64,000 bases of DNA from Metridium senile (taxonomy: Eukaryota > Cnidaria > Anthozoa > Actiniaria > Metridiidae). A model generated the notes under the pieces. The model made no database searches. It saw only the letters and a program-made list of their open reading frames with translations, and had not been told where the DNA came from. This document shows, one piece after another, positions 51,707-64,000 of this stretch (position 1 is its first letter; each line of letters opens with the position of its first letter). Made by a program: the position numbers and the translations under genes. Location of the stretch: positions 474,214-538,213 of the forward strand of contig OX459109.1 in the NCBI GenBank assembly GCA_949775045.1. The letters are read 5' to 3'.

Positions 51707-54700
51707 ATAAAAATTGGGAAACAATTGCTTTGTTAAAATCAAAAAGTGGTTGATTTTAAACGAGTTTTTTGGTTAAATAATTATTGTTTATTTTATTTGT
51801 TCATTCGTATATTTGCTTAGTGATTGATGGACAGATTGTCAAACGCTATTACAGCCAACATTTGTAAGCAGTAATATTGATCAGAAAGCAAAATTGCCAT
51901 TACAATTAATGATAGTACACAGAGCAAAATGAATTGGAAAAAAATAAACTGGAAAACAATGGAGTTGTCTATGTTAAAATTAAGGTTTGTTATGTATGTA
52001 AACAAGAGCGAGAAAAACACCATTAAATTTACATAATTACAAAGATATGAGTTACTTTAAATATCGCACGATGTACTGATAGGACAACAAACTCTTATAT
52101 GGGCAAAAAGGACCATCTATGCATGTGTCCAAATTCCAAAAAACCCCGAAAAATTGAAGACTTTTGATGAGAAAATTCAGCTAAAAATGTTGCTACAAAA
52201 ACGTCATAATTTCCGTTATTAAAAACAAAACTAGAGTACGTACGTCGAAAAAAGTATTTTGTTTATACTATCAAAAGTATTATTGTATGCGTAATACATG
52301 AAAATCAGTGCAAAAGGTGCATTTAAAACTTTAATTGAATAAGATTAACTAGGAATGAGAAGAATTTAATTCAATGAATATGCAATATTTCGAGAAGGAA
52401 AGATTGATGTCAATTTGAGCGCTAACGAGTGCAAAATGATTTATCTTTCAATCTAAAAACATCACCAATGAAAAAATCAATATCTAAAAAGCATAAAGTT
52501 TTAGAAATATACAAATAAAAAATAAATGAATGAATAAAAATAGACTAATGAATAATATATAAATAAATAAACAAATAAAAAACGGAACTGAATTATAACT
52601 AAATTTTAATGAATGAATGAATGAATGGATGGATAGATAGATGAATGGATAGATGAATGAATAAATGGATGGATAGATAAATTCAGAATACAAAAGCAAG
52701 CATAGAGTACTGGGGGCTGTTGTACGAAGCCTGAATAGCGCTATTCATCGGATAAATCCCTATCCAACGGAAATAAAACCTATACAAATTCTATACACAG
52801 GATCATGTTTTACAGTGAATAATAACTTTATCCAGGATTAGTACAACTGGCTCCTGAAATAGAGAGCCAATCAGAGCGCGCTTTGTACCTTATATAACTT
52901 ATCCTATAAACCACTCTCAACACTATACAAAAATAGAACAAAAGGCTTGACGAGCCTACTTCCTCTTTTCAAAAACACTTTGGCTCAATTCATCCTGGAT
53001 TAATTAAAATGTCGCATGTTAATTTAAGTCTTTTATGTTTGTGGTATCTAAGGCTTTAACATTTTCAATTCAATCTGCAGTAATGATAAACAGGTACGGA
53101 CATCATAAGCATTCGAGAAAAGGGATAATTGAACAATTATATCATCGATCTAGAGTCAATTTATTTAGTTATATATTCATTCATATATCCGCCATTTCTA
53201 CATTCATTCATTTATTTATTCATTTATTTATTCATTCAATGAAATATTCATTCGTGTATCTTATTTCAGTCATTATTTTTTTCGTTCATTCGTCCGTCCA
53301 TCCATCCATTTATTTATTTATTCATCCATTCACGCATCTATTTATTCATTCATTCATCCATTGATTCATTCGATTATCCATTAATTCATCCATCCATCCA
53401 TTCATCCATTGGTTCACTAATAATTTTATTTGCTCATTATTTTCGTTTCAACACTACGCATAAAAATTGAAATGCCAAAGATAAAATAACTTGGAATTTT
53501 TTTTGCTAAATTTGAATAACTGTTTATAATAAAGACAAACTTGCTATAGCTTGCAAGTCATTCAGGAAGTCAGGTTTTACGACTAATAATAGCTGAAAAA
53601 AATAACTACACCCGCGCACTTGAAGGAAAAGAGCACAATAAATTAAAATCCCCATAGCTAAATATGCACAAGTCAAAGTGTTCCGATTCAGTGTTCATTT
53701 GCTTATGACATTGAATCGGTAAATGAGATATATTATAATGGTGTACCATCCCTTTCCACACTGGAGGACTGACAAATTGTCCGTAATTCATTTTTTTTTG
53801 TCTAATGCGAATTATACAATAAAATCCTCCAGCGCAGCCGGTCTGATATAAGTGTCGGTTATTTTCCCCCTCCCCAATTCAATACGATATCCGAAACTAA
53901 AAACGTCTGCGCAGGAGACTAGTTTTCCAGAAGACGATCGCGATTGATCCGTCTTCTAATGTGAAAAGGTTATCATGCTGTAATACTAAAAGCTGCGCCG
54001 GTTATATGTAAGATCCTACGTGTGCTATTCATTTTCCAAACCGTCGACGCAGTCCATCATCTAGTTAACATGTAGTTGTCACCGGTACTATTTGACTTCG
54101 AATGTTTCCTTGCGAAAATTGATAGCTAGTGAACAAATTAATAAGAAGAGTTGGCATGCATTGGCTTTAAAATATTACACTCACATTAGAAAATTCGGGT
54201 CATTGTTTGCTATCGACTTCCTATTGCAATGATTCAAATATTCCTAGACTGATGTCAAATACTCAGCGAATCAGCACTTTAGTAAACTAGGAATTGAAAG
54301 GAGTCACACAGGATGAAAACACTGCGGGATATCCACTTTGAATCCAACAACAATATAATGTTAACCAGTCGAGTGCTATTTCCTTTGTGATTGATTCTAG
54401 AATATATACCACTGTTGCCGTCACACGGAATCTTTATTTTCTTTTTATCTTTCTTTCTTTTCGCCGTCGCTTTTTTTTTTTTCGTCCTTTTTTCGTTTTC
54501 TTGCATGCTTCCCAGCATCCCTCTGTACTTTTTTACGTCTCTTTTCTTTTCATTTTTCCTATACTCTTCTCTTCTTTCATTCATCATTTTCAATATTTTC
54601 AATTTCTTTCACGTATTCAGTCTTTATAACTTTCTTCATTTTAAATCTTCTTACTTTTCTGTTTTGATTTCTTTTCTTTATTTTATAATTTCTTTGTATT

Positions 54701-57540
54701 TTTTCACCCATTTCTTCAGTTCTCTTTTGAGTGGTTGTCTTGCATGATTTTTTCCCTTCTTTTTATCTCTTTGTGTTGCCTTCTTGTCCCGCTCTTGAAT
54801 TCAATATTTCTTCCTTTAATTTTCTGGCGTTTTTCAACTTTTCTTCCTGTCTATTGTTTCTCATAAGAACCTCATCAAAAGCGGTTCAGCTTTGTGGTCC
54901 GTTCCAGGTGATCTCGCTTCGAAGCGCGCAAAGGATTGTTTCTCAAAACGAATAGTTCCAAAATGGCACCTCGAGTCAAAAACAATTTCGGTTACTTTTA
55001 GGCATTTGCGTTTTGTTTTTATTCTTTTTTATCCCTGATAGAGCAGCAGTGAACTTTTATTGTCCAAGTAACATATAACCTTCTAATGTAAAGTAAGGAT
55101 GTATTTATCAAGGGTTAACCCGGCGGGAAACAACTCTCTCGAACGACGCTATCTTGGAACTGTTGGCGATGCAACAGAAATGCTTCTGATTGGCTTATAC
55201 TAACCGGAAGTGCACGCGCGAAATCACCTGGTTGGGACGACACCTGCGTACGGCTGATCCAAATATGGTCGTATTGACCTGGATAGACTATCCAACAAAA
55301 CCACAAACACTGGCTATTTTCACATGCACTCAGACGACGGACAAATCGTCCGTTAATAGGGCGACGCGCCTTACCGTGTCCACCACTTAATCAATCAAAA
55401 AGCGAGAATTCGACTTTAGTATAAAAGACATGCCGAGTGACAACCTAAACATATTTATTCCAACTGATTACATGAAGTGTATAGTATTATATAACTGGCT
55501 GAAAAACCTCCCACGAGGTTTAAATTTTAAAAGGTGTAGCAAACAATTTGAAAAGAGAGGTTTTTGTACGTGACGCTAAGCTAACTTGTACACAACTTGG
55601 GTGGCCACGGTATGGCGCGTTGCGCTGCAAGACCTATGGTCACTTACCGGCTTGCTTAATGCATTGTATATTTTGATTTGAGTTTTATAATTCATTCACA
55701 GTCAGTGGTATTATATGTGAAAACAAATAAAACAAAACGCAAAAGATTTAGTGAGAGTCTAAATACCTACTCACATCGTAAAAGATACCAAAATGTCTCA
55801 GTGAATGTGCGATTTTCATGGTCCTTAAAAATTCAGTCTTTAATTAGCGCAATGCATGCTGGTGGGTGACCGTGGGTCTTTAATTTGTTCGTCTATAAAT
55901 GTGAATTCAACAAATCAAACGACTTTTTCGTCTCAAATTTCCCGTTTTCATTTTTACATAAAACGATTTGTCCGAGTCTTCAAGATGCGGTGAAAACGGC
56001 TAATTTAGAGTATTCACTCTTAATTTACAGTATGCTCTCAATAGCAACTGCAATGGACCGAATCGAAATATGGCGCCGGACCTGTACAAGTTTCTTTACT
56101 GGCTAGCCTTATCAGCTATAGCCTATCAGCTATTTTATTGAGTGATAAATACTACATTAAAAATGAAAATACAAAGAAAAATATCATGCACGTCTATATG
56201 CATGTGACCCAAAAGGGAAAGTGCGAACTCAAAGTCCCATGCAAGGCTTAATAGACTATAGAAAGATAATTATAAATTTTAAAATGTATAATTAACTAAA
56301 TTTTAAAATAACTAAAAATGATCTGATAAAAAATATAATCAGTTACTTATTCATTCCTTCGCACATCTAATAATTAATCCCTCCCTCCCTCCCTCCCTCC
56401 CTCCCTCCATCCAGTCATTCATCCATCCATCTACCCATCCCTCCATCTATCCACCTGGTCATTCATTCATATTACTTCATTTAAATATCATCGATTTTTG
56501 CCGATCGATTCCGCTTTTGAAATATTCACTCCCCCGCGTAAATCCATACGATATTCCTTTCCCTGCCTTGAGGCGTTCTCTGCGCTCCATTTAATAGTTC
56601 TACCAGTTTCTAAAGATACAAAGTGTTGATATTATATATAACACAAGATTTCACTCAAAACCCACCTGATTATAAATGAATCGATTGTTATCGTAACGGA
56701 ACAAGTCTACCTTATCTGTGACGCATATAGGATACATTTACTGATAAGGTAGTTAAAAGCCCATTGAAATTGTAAGATGTAGGCGTTGAAATTGCGCTAG
56801 AAAAAAAAGGTTAAATTTAATGTTTTGTCCAACACGTGATTACTTAAGTAACCCTTTTTGTATGTTGTATAAATTACCCCAACAAAATAGGTAAGACTCT
56901 CTTTTATAAGGTGTATATGAGATGTCATTTTTACTCCGACGAAGGATTGACGTCCTAAACGTCAGTAGGTAACACCCTCTTTTATACGGTGTATGACGGG
57001 TTACAATTTTTACTCTAAATTCTACTACTACTCCCCCTCCCCCCACATTTGGCAATGTTGAGGGGGAAGCCACTCAGTGATGGTGCTTATGTGATTGACC
57101 TATGAATGCGCTATCATTACACACCAAAATTGATGTGGGGAAAAAGGGGTATTTTTAAAAATAAATGAAGTCTAATCATTATGAGATAAAACACTAAAAT
57201 CGTGCCAACTAATTTTGACAAAGATTGTAGAACCCCCCTTCCCGGGAGCAAGTTGTTTCATGTTATTGAACTGCAAGTGCGCAGACTAGCTTAAATTAAA
57301 GCCCTTCAAATCGGGCTGATTGAAAAAAATACTCCAAGTACACTGTTCCCGGCAGCTGGATTTTAATAGCGAAACCAGACGTCACTTTATCAGAGGAAGT
57401 TGGATGACTTAGACAAGACAGCAAACAACATGAAGGTATACTGACAGTACGGGATGATTTTTTATTGCAATTAAGGTAAATATTAATAGAACAGCTCAGA
57501 TAGAAACACTGCCGGGCAATATACATCTAAGTACGTTTTT
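51707..57540. other. No gene seen; A/T-rich DNA with simple repeats
   Basis: The longest reading frames are short and low complexity. Contents: gaat/ggat tetramers at 52605-52680; an imperfect TIR element at about 52716-52855 (gggggctgttgtacgaagcc and attagtacaactggctcctg); catt/catc tetramers at 53160-53420; a pyrimidine-rich tract at about 54420-54850; and a (ccct)n run at 56378-56410. At 56850-57020 there is a repeat with two ctcttttataaggtgtat-type modules around a gacgaaggattgacgtccta block, resembling R1. Confidence 0.6.
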
Positions 57541-57544
57541 CAAA

Positions 57545-57905
57545 AAGGTTGTCCAAATCGATAATTCATTCAAAAATTCCAATTATATAGGAATACACCT
57601 ATTTTAGAAAGGTTATCCAAGGCGATAGTTCATTCCAATTTAAGACGGAAAGGAATTATGGGCATGCATGCACCTATTTCAAAAAGGTTGTCCAAGGCGA
57701 TAGGTCATTCCAAGATAGAAAGGAATTATACGCATACACCTATTTTAAAAAGGTTGTCCAAGGTAATAGGTCATTCCAAGACGGAAAGGAATTATAGGCA
57801 TACACCTATTTTAGAAAGGTTGTCCAAGGCGATAATTTATTCCAATTTAAGACGGAAAGGAACTATAGGCATGCACCTATTTAAAAAGGTTGTCCAGGGC
57901 CGGCG
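57545..57905. repeat. 66-bp minisatellite family M66, locus 2
   Basis: Five to six imperfect units of aaaaaggttgtccaaggcga, taggtcattccaagacggaa and aggaattataggcatacacc. Confidence 0.92.
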
Positions 57906-58189
57906 ATGATGTCTTTATTCATTAAGCCAAATCCGTTCTATGGCTGCTAAAATTAGAGGATCTACGTCGACAATAAATGAAGATTTATGATATTAAGAGT
58001 TTAATTCAAGAGGTATAAAATGAAGAGCGAAGTCTAATATTGCATCCCCGGATTACATCGCCCACACAGCGAATTTGGATAAAGTTTAAACCAAAATAAG
58101 CTATACTGAGTATGGTAAAGCTGACTTGCTCTTTTAGGAAATCTTGTTGTTGTTTATAGAGTTTGAATATCCGATCTCAACTATAACTC

Positions 58190-58400
58190 TGAAATGTTCC
58201 AGACAGCGATTGTTTGAGAAGGGACATGTGTTTGTGTTCCCGGATAGCGAGGGTTTGAGATAAACGATAGTAATTGACGTGAAAAAAGTTCCAAGGGACA
58301 TGTGTTTGTGTTCCAGATAGTGAGGGTTTGAGATAAACGGCAGTTGTTGACGGGAAAAAAGTTCCAAAGTAAAGGAAATGGGTTTGTGTTCAACAGTTAC
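58190..58400. repeat. 72-75 bp companion repeat C72, locus 1
   Basis: About three units with gggacatgtgtttgtgttcc, gatagtgagggtttgagata and acgatagtaattgacgtgaa. The same unit follows M66 again at 63880-64000. Confidence 0.85.
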
Positions 58401-58925
58401 CCAGTAGTCGAAGCGCGCGTGGTACCCATGATGCTCTACAGGCAGAACGGTCAGTACTGGTATCGATTTACATTGTATTCTGACAGTATAATAGTCTTTG
58501 TTATATCGCTCTTTTCGACCTTATTCTGGACTTAACTATCGCAGTTGAACCAAATTCACAAAGGTAAATCCAATTTACATGTTATATAGTGTATGTATGC
58601 AGTATTTCGTTTGATTCAATAGCATATTAGTTAGTGTTTAGAGTTTGTTTATGGTTATGATCTTAGGAGAACATGGTGTAAAACCTAAACACACAGTTTA
58701 GCGTATATTATTATAATTATAGGTCTATAACATTCTAATTAATTTGTTTTCTATTGATGTTTATCTGTCTTGTAGACTCTATGTCTTATTTACATAAACC
58801 TGTGAAACAAAGTGTACTAATTATAGTATACTTTGTATAGCGTGTTATACTTTGTATATTGCGCCTTGAGCATAGGATATGTGCGCTATAGAAATAAATG
58901 TATTATTATTATAGTATACCATATC

Positions 58926-59214
58926 CCCGGGGGGGGGGGTTTCTCCCTTAGAAAATGGATAGGGGTGCTCGACGGACGGTTTTGAAAATGACCCTAAAAT
59001 GTACGCATAAATTAACTCAGATACTGATTTCAGACCCTAAAAGGTACGACCACATTAAAAAAATTTCAATATGTATAATCTTAAGTTCAAAAACTGACCC
59101 TAAAAGATACGGTGCCAGTTCGAGACCTTAAAAGTTACACGAGGGTCTTATTTTCGACCCTAAAAGGTCCGTCGAGCACCCCTATCCATTTTCTAAGGGA
59201 GTCCCCCCCCTGGG
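58926..59214. mobile_element. hAT-like MITE with perfect 8-bp target duplication
   Basis: It starts cccggggggggg and ends ccccccctggg, with inner arms tcccttagaaaatggatagg ggtgctcgacggac and their complement. It is flanked by accatatc at 58918-58925 and 59215-59222. It is 289 bp with no ORF. The 8-bp duplication fits hAT. Confidence 0.85.
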
Positions 59215-59224
59215 ACCATATCAT

Positions 59225-59480
59225 AGTCAGATTAGAATAGTTTTCATAAACCTATGAAACAAAGTGTTCTAATTAGAGTGTAATAGTCAGATTATAATAG
59301 TTTTCATAGAGTGGTTTTCATTAACCCGTGAAACACTCTTTAGTGTATCACTCTTTGATACACTCTAATTCCATTGTGTTCTTTTGTTGTTAATTGACTA
59401 TTACACTTAAATTAGTACACTTTGTTTCACAGGTTTATGAAAACAACTCTAAACCTATGAAACAAAGTGTACTAGGGTCA
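59225..59480. repeat. Inverted repeat cluster around tgaaacaaagtgtactaat
   Basis: Several direct and inverted copies of cctgtgaaacaaagtgtact and its complement, plus agagtggttttcattaaccc. Further copies lie near 58795 and at 61148-61275. These look like overlapping MITE termini. Confidence 0.6.
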
Positions 59481-59939
59481 AAACACAGTATTTTGGTTCT
59501 CTGTTCCCCTCCGTAACACTTGACATTTGTTATTGTGACCAAGATACAGATGTTTGTATATTTGTTTACTCTCATGTGCCTGTAGTACTGGTAGGTATCA
59601 TATACAAACATCTTAATTTTTTTATTAATATTTTTGTGCAGGTTTTTATTTTTTCCACCAACTGGGTTGAGGCCTTGTTTTTTTTAAAGAATTTTGTTCA
59701 CTGAAATCCAAAGTGAAAACAACTATTTGTGTTTTGGCTAACTTTCCAAAAGTCTGTCCCTATTTTTTTTTATTAGTCTGGTACAACGCGTTATTTTGTT
59801 ATTTTATTTTGTGACTATGTTCAGCTCACTTTCGGGTGATTTGTTCACTTTTTGTCTGGAAAACACACCAAGGTCGACTTCAGGCAAGTCTTTGTTTTGG
59901 TATAAGTACAAACAGTGTGAAAGTACAAATCTTTGGGCT

Positions 59940-60250
59940 GTGACGGATTTCCAAAATGACATAGATGGTATTAGATGTAAAAATACTAAATTATTTGGAG
60001 GCTTTTCCCATGCCACCTCACGGTTTAATTTATTTCTCATATAGTGGTTGCGCTGCAACAGATTTCCAAAATGACATAGATGGTATTAGATGTAAAAATA
60101 CTAAATTATTTGGAGGCTTTTCCCATGCCACCTCACGGTTTAATTTATTTCTCATATAGTGGTTGCGCTGCAACAGATTTCCAAAATGACATAGATGGTA
60201 TTAGACGTAAGAATACTAAAATATTTGGGGCTTCTCCATGCCACCAGCCC
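59940..60250. repeat. 115-bp tandem triplication
   Basis: gatttccaaaatgacataga starts at 59946, 60061 and 60176. The first two units are virtually identical over ttatttggaggcttttccca and cacggtttaatttatttctc. The third is truncated and diverged. Confidence 0.93.
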
Positions 60251-62465
60251 TGAATGTAAGAAAAAAAGAGTGGTTTGCACCATTATATGATAATAAAGGA
60301 GCACACAGTTTCCCTGTTATGTTGAACCCATGTTCAAGGTAGGGGTAATGAATGGTCCCTGAAAATTCCCAGGGTCTTGGAATTAAGAGTCACGTTTTTA
60401 TATGCATCTCAAAGTTTTGGATGTTCCTATTTTTGATGACAGTCTCAGAGTCTCATATTTTTAAAAACAGTAAATATATGAGCTGATAAATTTCTAGAGT
60501 TCAGATTTTAAAATGCATGTTTCGGCGTCTCTGCGAGTCTCTGTTTTACCATTCCCTACCCCTCAAGGTTCTGCAATATGTTTTTCACAATGAAAGTATT
60601 TTGCATTGCAAATATCTACAATGATAAGTATTCACTATTGTTATACCCATTGTAATACTTGGTAATAGTACTCCTTTGGGAAACTTTATATTCTAAACCT
60701 ATACAGTGGTACCTCTATTAAACGGTCTTATTACCCCTTGGGACTTTCCAAAGTGGTTGCTTAATAGAGGTTGGCCACTGAATGGAGGTATAGAATAGAT
60801 ATAGGAATAGATTTGAGACTTTTTATTGTGGGTGACTGTACTTAATATGTATTGGACTTGTATTTAATGTGTACTTGTTGTTAGTAATGTGTTGGACCTG
60901 TATTTGATTCTGTCATAACACTGGAGCTAATTCATATTTAATATGTACATGTACTGAACAGTGTATAAGTACTTATGAAATAGTAGAGGGATTTAACAGC
61001 TGTGTTAAGATACACATCAAATACTATAAGCCATTTGTCAAATACATATTAAATATGTACAAGTCAAGTAGAGTTAAAGTAGTAGATACATCTTTTTATT
61101 TTTAAAAGGGGTACTATAAAATACGTTTAAGCATGTTTCACAAGTTTATTGAAGCCACTCTAGAGTGGTTTTCATTAGCCTGTGAAACACACTTTAGTGT
61201 ATCACTCTTTAAAACACCCTAATTATCTTGTGTTCTTTTGTTGTTATTATCCACTCTAAACTGACCATAACAGGTTTATGTAAATCTTGTAAAATAAGCA
61301 AAATTAGTCATAAAATCTTAGATAAGAATAAATAAAATAATATAATCATACTGATATGTCAAGATGGTAAACAATACCACAGGAATCCCATCTTAGAAGT
61401 GTTGACACTATTTAAAGGTGAGCAGGTGGGTTCCCTGTGTGTCAGAACTTGGGTTAAACCTGGGCTCAAGTTAAGGCTTGAAATGCTTAAATATTATTTT
61501 TTTTAGTATCTTATAAGACAAATAAATAGATAAATACATATAGTTTATGTAATATATATTATAGTTATATAATATGTATTATAGTTGTATAATATGTATA
61601 GTTTGTATTTTAGAATAGAAAATAAAACAATTGAATAAGGAAAGTGTAAACGAAAATATGTAAAAGAAGATATAAAAAGTAATAGAGAAAAATAGAGAAA
61701 AAAAGAATAAAAACACTTGAAAAAGAAAGGAAAGAAAATAAAAAGAGGAAAAATGGGACGATTCCTCCAATACGTTCTATAAAACTGAAGCACCGAATCG
61801 AATTAACGTATAGGATGAAGATTTCGGCCCCATTTTTTTGTTTTATTTTATTCAATTTGCCACAGTGGCAGGGATAAAGACACAGGACAGAGCTCCAATT
61901 GCTTGGCAATATCCCCTAAGAAATAAGATATAACTATATGAAGTGTGCTATATGAATGATAAAAAAAAAAGAGTAATGGAAGAATATACACAAAGGAAAA
62001 CAGCCAGAGGTGAAGATAGTTTATGGTGGCTGGTACATTTGCAGTTTGTTATGAATAAATATATATTATATGAGTGTTCTAGCTTTCCCATCCGCGCTAT
62101 CCCTACTAGGAAACCTAACGTCTCGCTAGCCAAAAGACCAGGGAACATGACGTGACAACGTGACACTACTATCAGTATTTGTATCCAGAATATTCCCAAA
62201 AGACACGATGGTTTCTATAAGACGCAATATAATTTGATAACGTGACAGACATACTTAACAAAATTATCCAACCTTCTTGAGATTAGCCATATAGACGTAC
62301 GTTCGTCCATAGCAATATGTATCCATTGACGTCATCAAATTAATGAGATTACATCAAAGATGAATTATAGTAAATAGGGTTAATCATCATCTAATGTTGC
62401 AACCAATTAAGGACATACACGTACATCTCTTTGCAAAAAGGCGAAGAATAACACGTACGGGTTTA
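60251..62465. other. No gene seen
   Basis: A/T-rich. It contains a cagtggtacctctattaaac / ttaatagaggttggccactg inverted motif at 60703-60790, of a type common at DNA-transposon ends. An A-rich stretch (gaaaaatagagaaaaaaag) at 61615-61750 gives false Phe-rich frames on the minus strand. Confidence 0.55.
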
Positions 62466-63110
62466 TGAGAGGCTACTTAGTCTAGAACAATAGTTATTCA
62501 AATTGGTCATCATATTTTGATTCAGTGAACATGTATGAGAGGCTAGTCGATCTAGAACAATATGGTCATCTTTTGATTCAGTATACATTTATGAGAGGCT
62601 AGAACAATATTTATTCAAATTGGTCACTATATTTTGAATCAGTGTACATGTATGAGAGGCTAGTCGGTCTAGAACAATATGGTCATATTTTGATTCAGTG
62701 TACATGTATGAGAGGCTAGTTGATCTAGAACAATAGTTATTCAAATTGGTCATATTTTGATTTAGTATACATGTATGAGAGGCAAGTCGGTCTAGAACAA
62801 TATTTATTCAAATTGGTCACCATATTTCAATTCAGTGTACATGTATGATAGGCTGGTCAGTCTAGAACAATAGTTATTCAAATTGGTCGCCATATTTCGA
62901 TTCAGTGTACATGTATGAGAGGCTAAACTCAGTCTAGAACAATAGTTATTCAAATTGGTCACCATATTTTGATTCAGTGTACATGTATGAGAGGCTAGTC
63001 AGTCTAGAACAATAGTTATTCAAATTGGTCACTATATTTTGATTCAGTGTACATGTATGAGAGGCTAGTCAGTCTAGAACAATAGCTATTCAATGAGATC
63101 ACCATAATTC
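62466..63110. repeat. About 71-bp minisatellite, nine to ten copies
   Basis: Units of tacatgtatgagaggctagt, cagtctagaacaatagttat, tcaaattggtcaccatattt and tgattcagtg. Some units lack a 20-25 bp segment around ttattcaaattgg. Confidence 0.93.
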
Positions 63111-63309
63111 GATTTTTCAATTTCATTTTTAGGTTTTAAAGGTGATCTAGTCTAGTCGGTCACGTAAAGTCTGTAATCTATCATATTTAAAGTGGCAGAC
63201 TCTAGACACATCTTAAGTAAAGACGTTAATTATAAAACTATGAATGAACGCACTCAATACATGTATCCGCGTTTTTGAATAGGAGTTTGAAAATGATTTT
63301 ATACACCGA

Positions 63310-63835
63310 CTTCAAAAAGGTTGTCCAAGTGATAGGTCATTCCAAGACGGAAAGAAATTATAGGCATACACCTATTTCAAAAAGGTTGTCCAAGGTGATA
63401 GGTCATTCCAAGATGGAAAGGAATTATAGGCATTCACCTATTTCAAAAAGGTTGTCCAAGGCGATAGGTCATTTCAAGACGGAAAGAAATTATAGGCATA
63501 CACCTATTTCAAAAAGGTTGTCCAAGGTGATAGGTCATTCCAAGATTGAAAGGAGTTATAGGCATTCACCTATTTCAAAAAGGTTGTCCAAGGCGATAGG
63601 TCATTCCAAGACGGAAAGAAATTATAGGCATACACCTATTTCAAAAAGGTTGTCCAGGACGATAGTTCATTCCAAGACGGAAAGGAATTATAGGCATACA
63701 CCTATTTCAAAAAGGTTGTCCAAGGCGATAGGTCATTCCAAGACGGAAAGGAATTATAGGCATACACCTATTTCAAAAAGGTTGTCCAACGCGATTGGTT
63801 ATTACAAGACGTAAAGGAATTATAGGTATCAAGCA
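63310..63835. repeat. 66-bp minisatellite family M66, locus 3
   Basis: Eight units of caaaaaggttgtccaaggcg, ataggtcattccaagacgga, aagaaattataggcatacac. Because 66 is a multiple of 3, a 179-codon frame stays open through it; this is not a gene. Confidence 0.95.
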
Positions 63836-63879
63836 AATACTGATAACGATTCCGGTGTAGGCAGGCAAAGCTCCAAAAA

Positions 63880-64000
63880 TAAACGATAGTAATTGACTGG
63901 GAAAACGCTCCAAGGGAGATAGGTTTGTGTTCGAGATAGCGATGGTTCGATATAAGCGATAGTAATTGACTGGGAAAACGCTCCAAGGGAGATAGGTTTG
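63880..64000. repeat. Companion repeat C72, locus 2 (cut by window end)
   Basis: Nearly two units of aacgatagtaattgactggg, aaaacgctccaagggagata and ggtttgtgttcgagatagcg. It matches 58190-58400. Confidence 0.88.

Noticed and set aside
54391..54747. 118-codon Phe/Ser-rich ORF
   Set aside because: It lies in a pyrimidine-rich tract with no domain, and the opposite strand gives an equally meaningless Lys/Glu frame.
63275..63814. 179-codon ORF with regular 22-residue repeats
   Set aside because: The 66-bp minisatellite period keeps the frame open. The same unit at other loci is broken by stops and there is no start context or domain.

Overview
This 64 kb window is nuclear DNA of an animal, most likely a marine invertebrate such as a cnidarian. 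The reasons are many short exons with GT-AG introns, conserved animal genes, a non-LTR retrotransposon, tRNA-derived SINEs, many small foldback elements and an unusual load of micro- and minisatellites. The species assignment is inference from gene and repeat content only; no database search was possible.

Five spliced or single-exon genes are well supported, plus one whose product I cannot name. (1) Minus strand, 10091 to 1134 and continuing past the last exon I can see: a two-RRM RNA-binding protein of the DAZAP1/hnRNP A/B type. (2) Plus strand, 10363-13314: a small synaptotagmin-like protein with one membrane span and two C2 domains that lack most calcium ligands. (3) Minus strand, 29867-14460: a 26-exon, 1081-residue coiled-coil protein, phase-consistent from start to stop, probably cytoskeletal or centrosomal but unnamed. 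(4) Plus strand, 30341-38347: UTP15, a small-subunit processome WD40 protein (13 exons, 511 aa). (5) Plus strand, 39967-47509: mitochondrial CLPX, the AAA+ unfoldase of the ClpXP protease (12 exons, 608 aa). (6) Plus strand, 50381-51694: an intronless class A GPCR with a DRF motif.

Genes 1/2 and 3/4 are head-to-head pairs with short shared promoter regions (271 and 473 bp). Genes 2/3 are tail-to-tail, and both stop codons are soon followed by ATC-rich repeats. UTP15 and CLPX follow each other on the plus strand. From 51.7 to 64 kb I see no gene, only repeats.

The genes do not form one pathway (RNA processing, membrane trafficking, cytoskeleton, ribosome biogenesis, mitochondrial proteostasis, signalling). 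I found no evidence of a new multi-gene system. The most noteworthy items are: a probable GC-AG intron beside a symmetrical exon and an LC8-type motif in the coiled-coil gene; nested Mutator-like foldback elements, each with perfect 10-bp target duplications, in a UTP15 intron; a SINE-like repeat present four times in UTP15 introns next to GAT repeats; and a composite minisatellite family recurring at three places in the last 16 kb.
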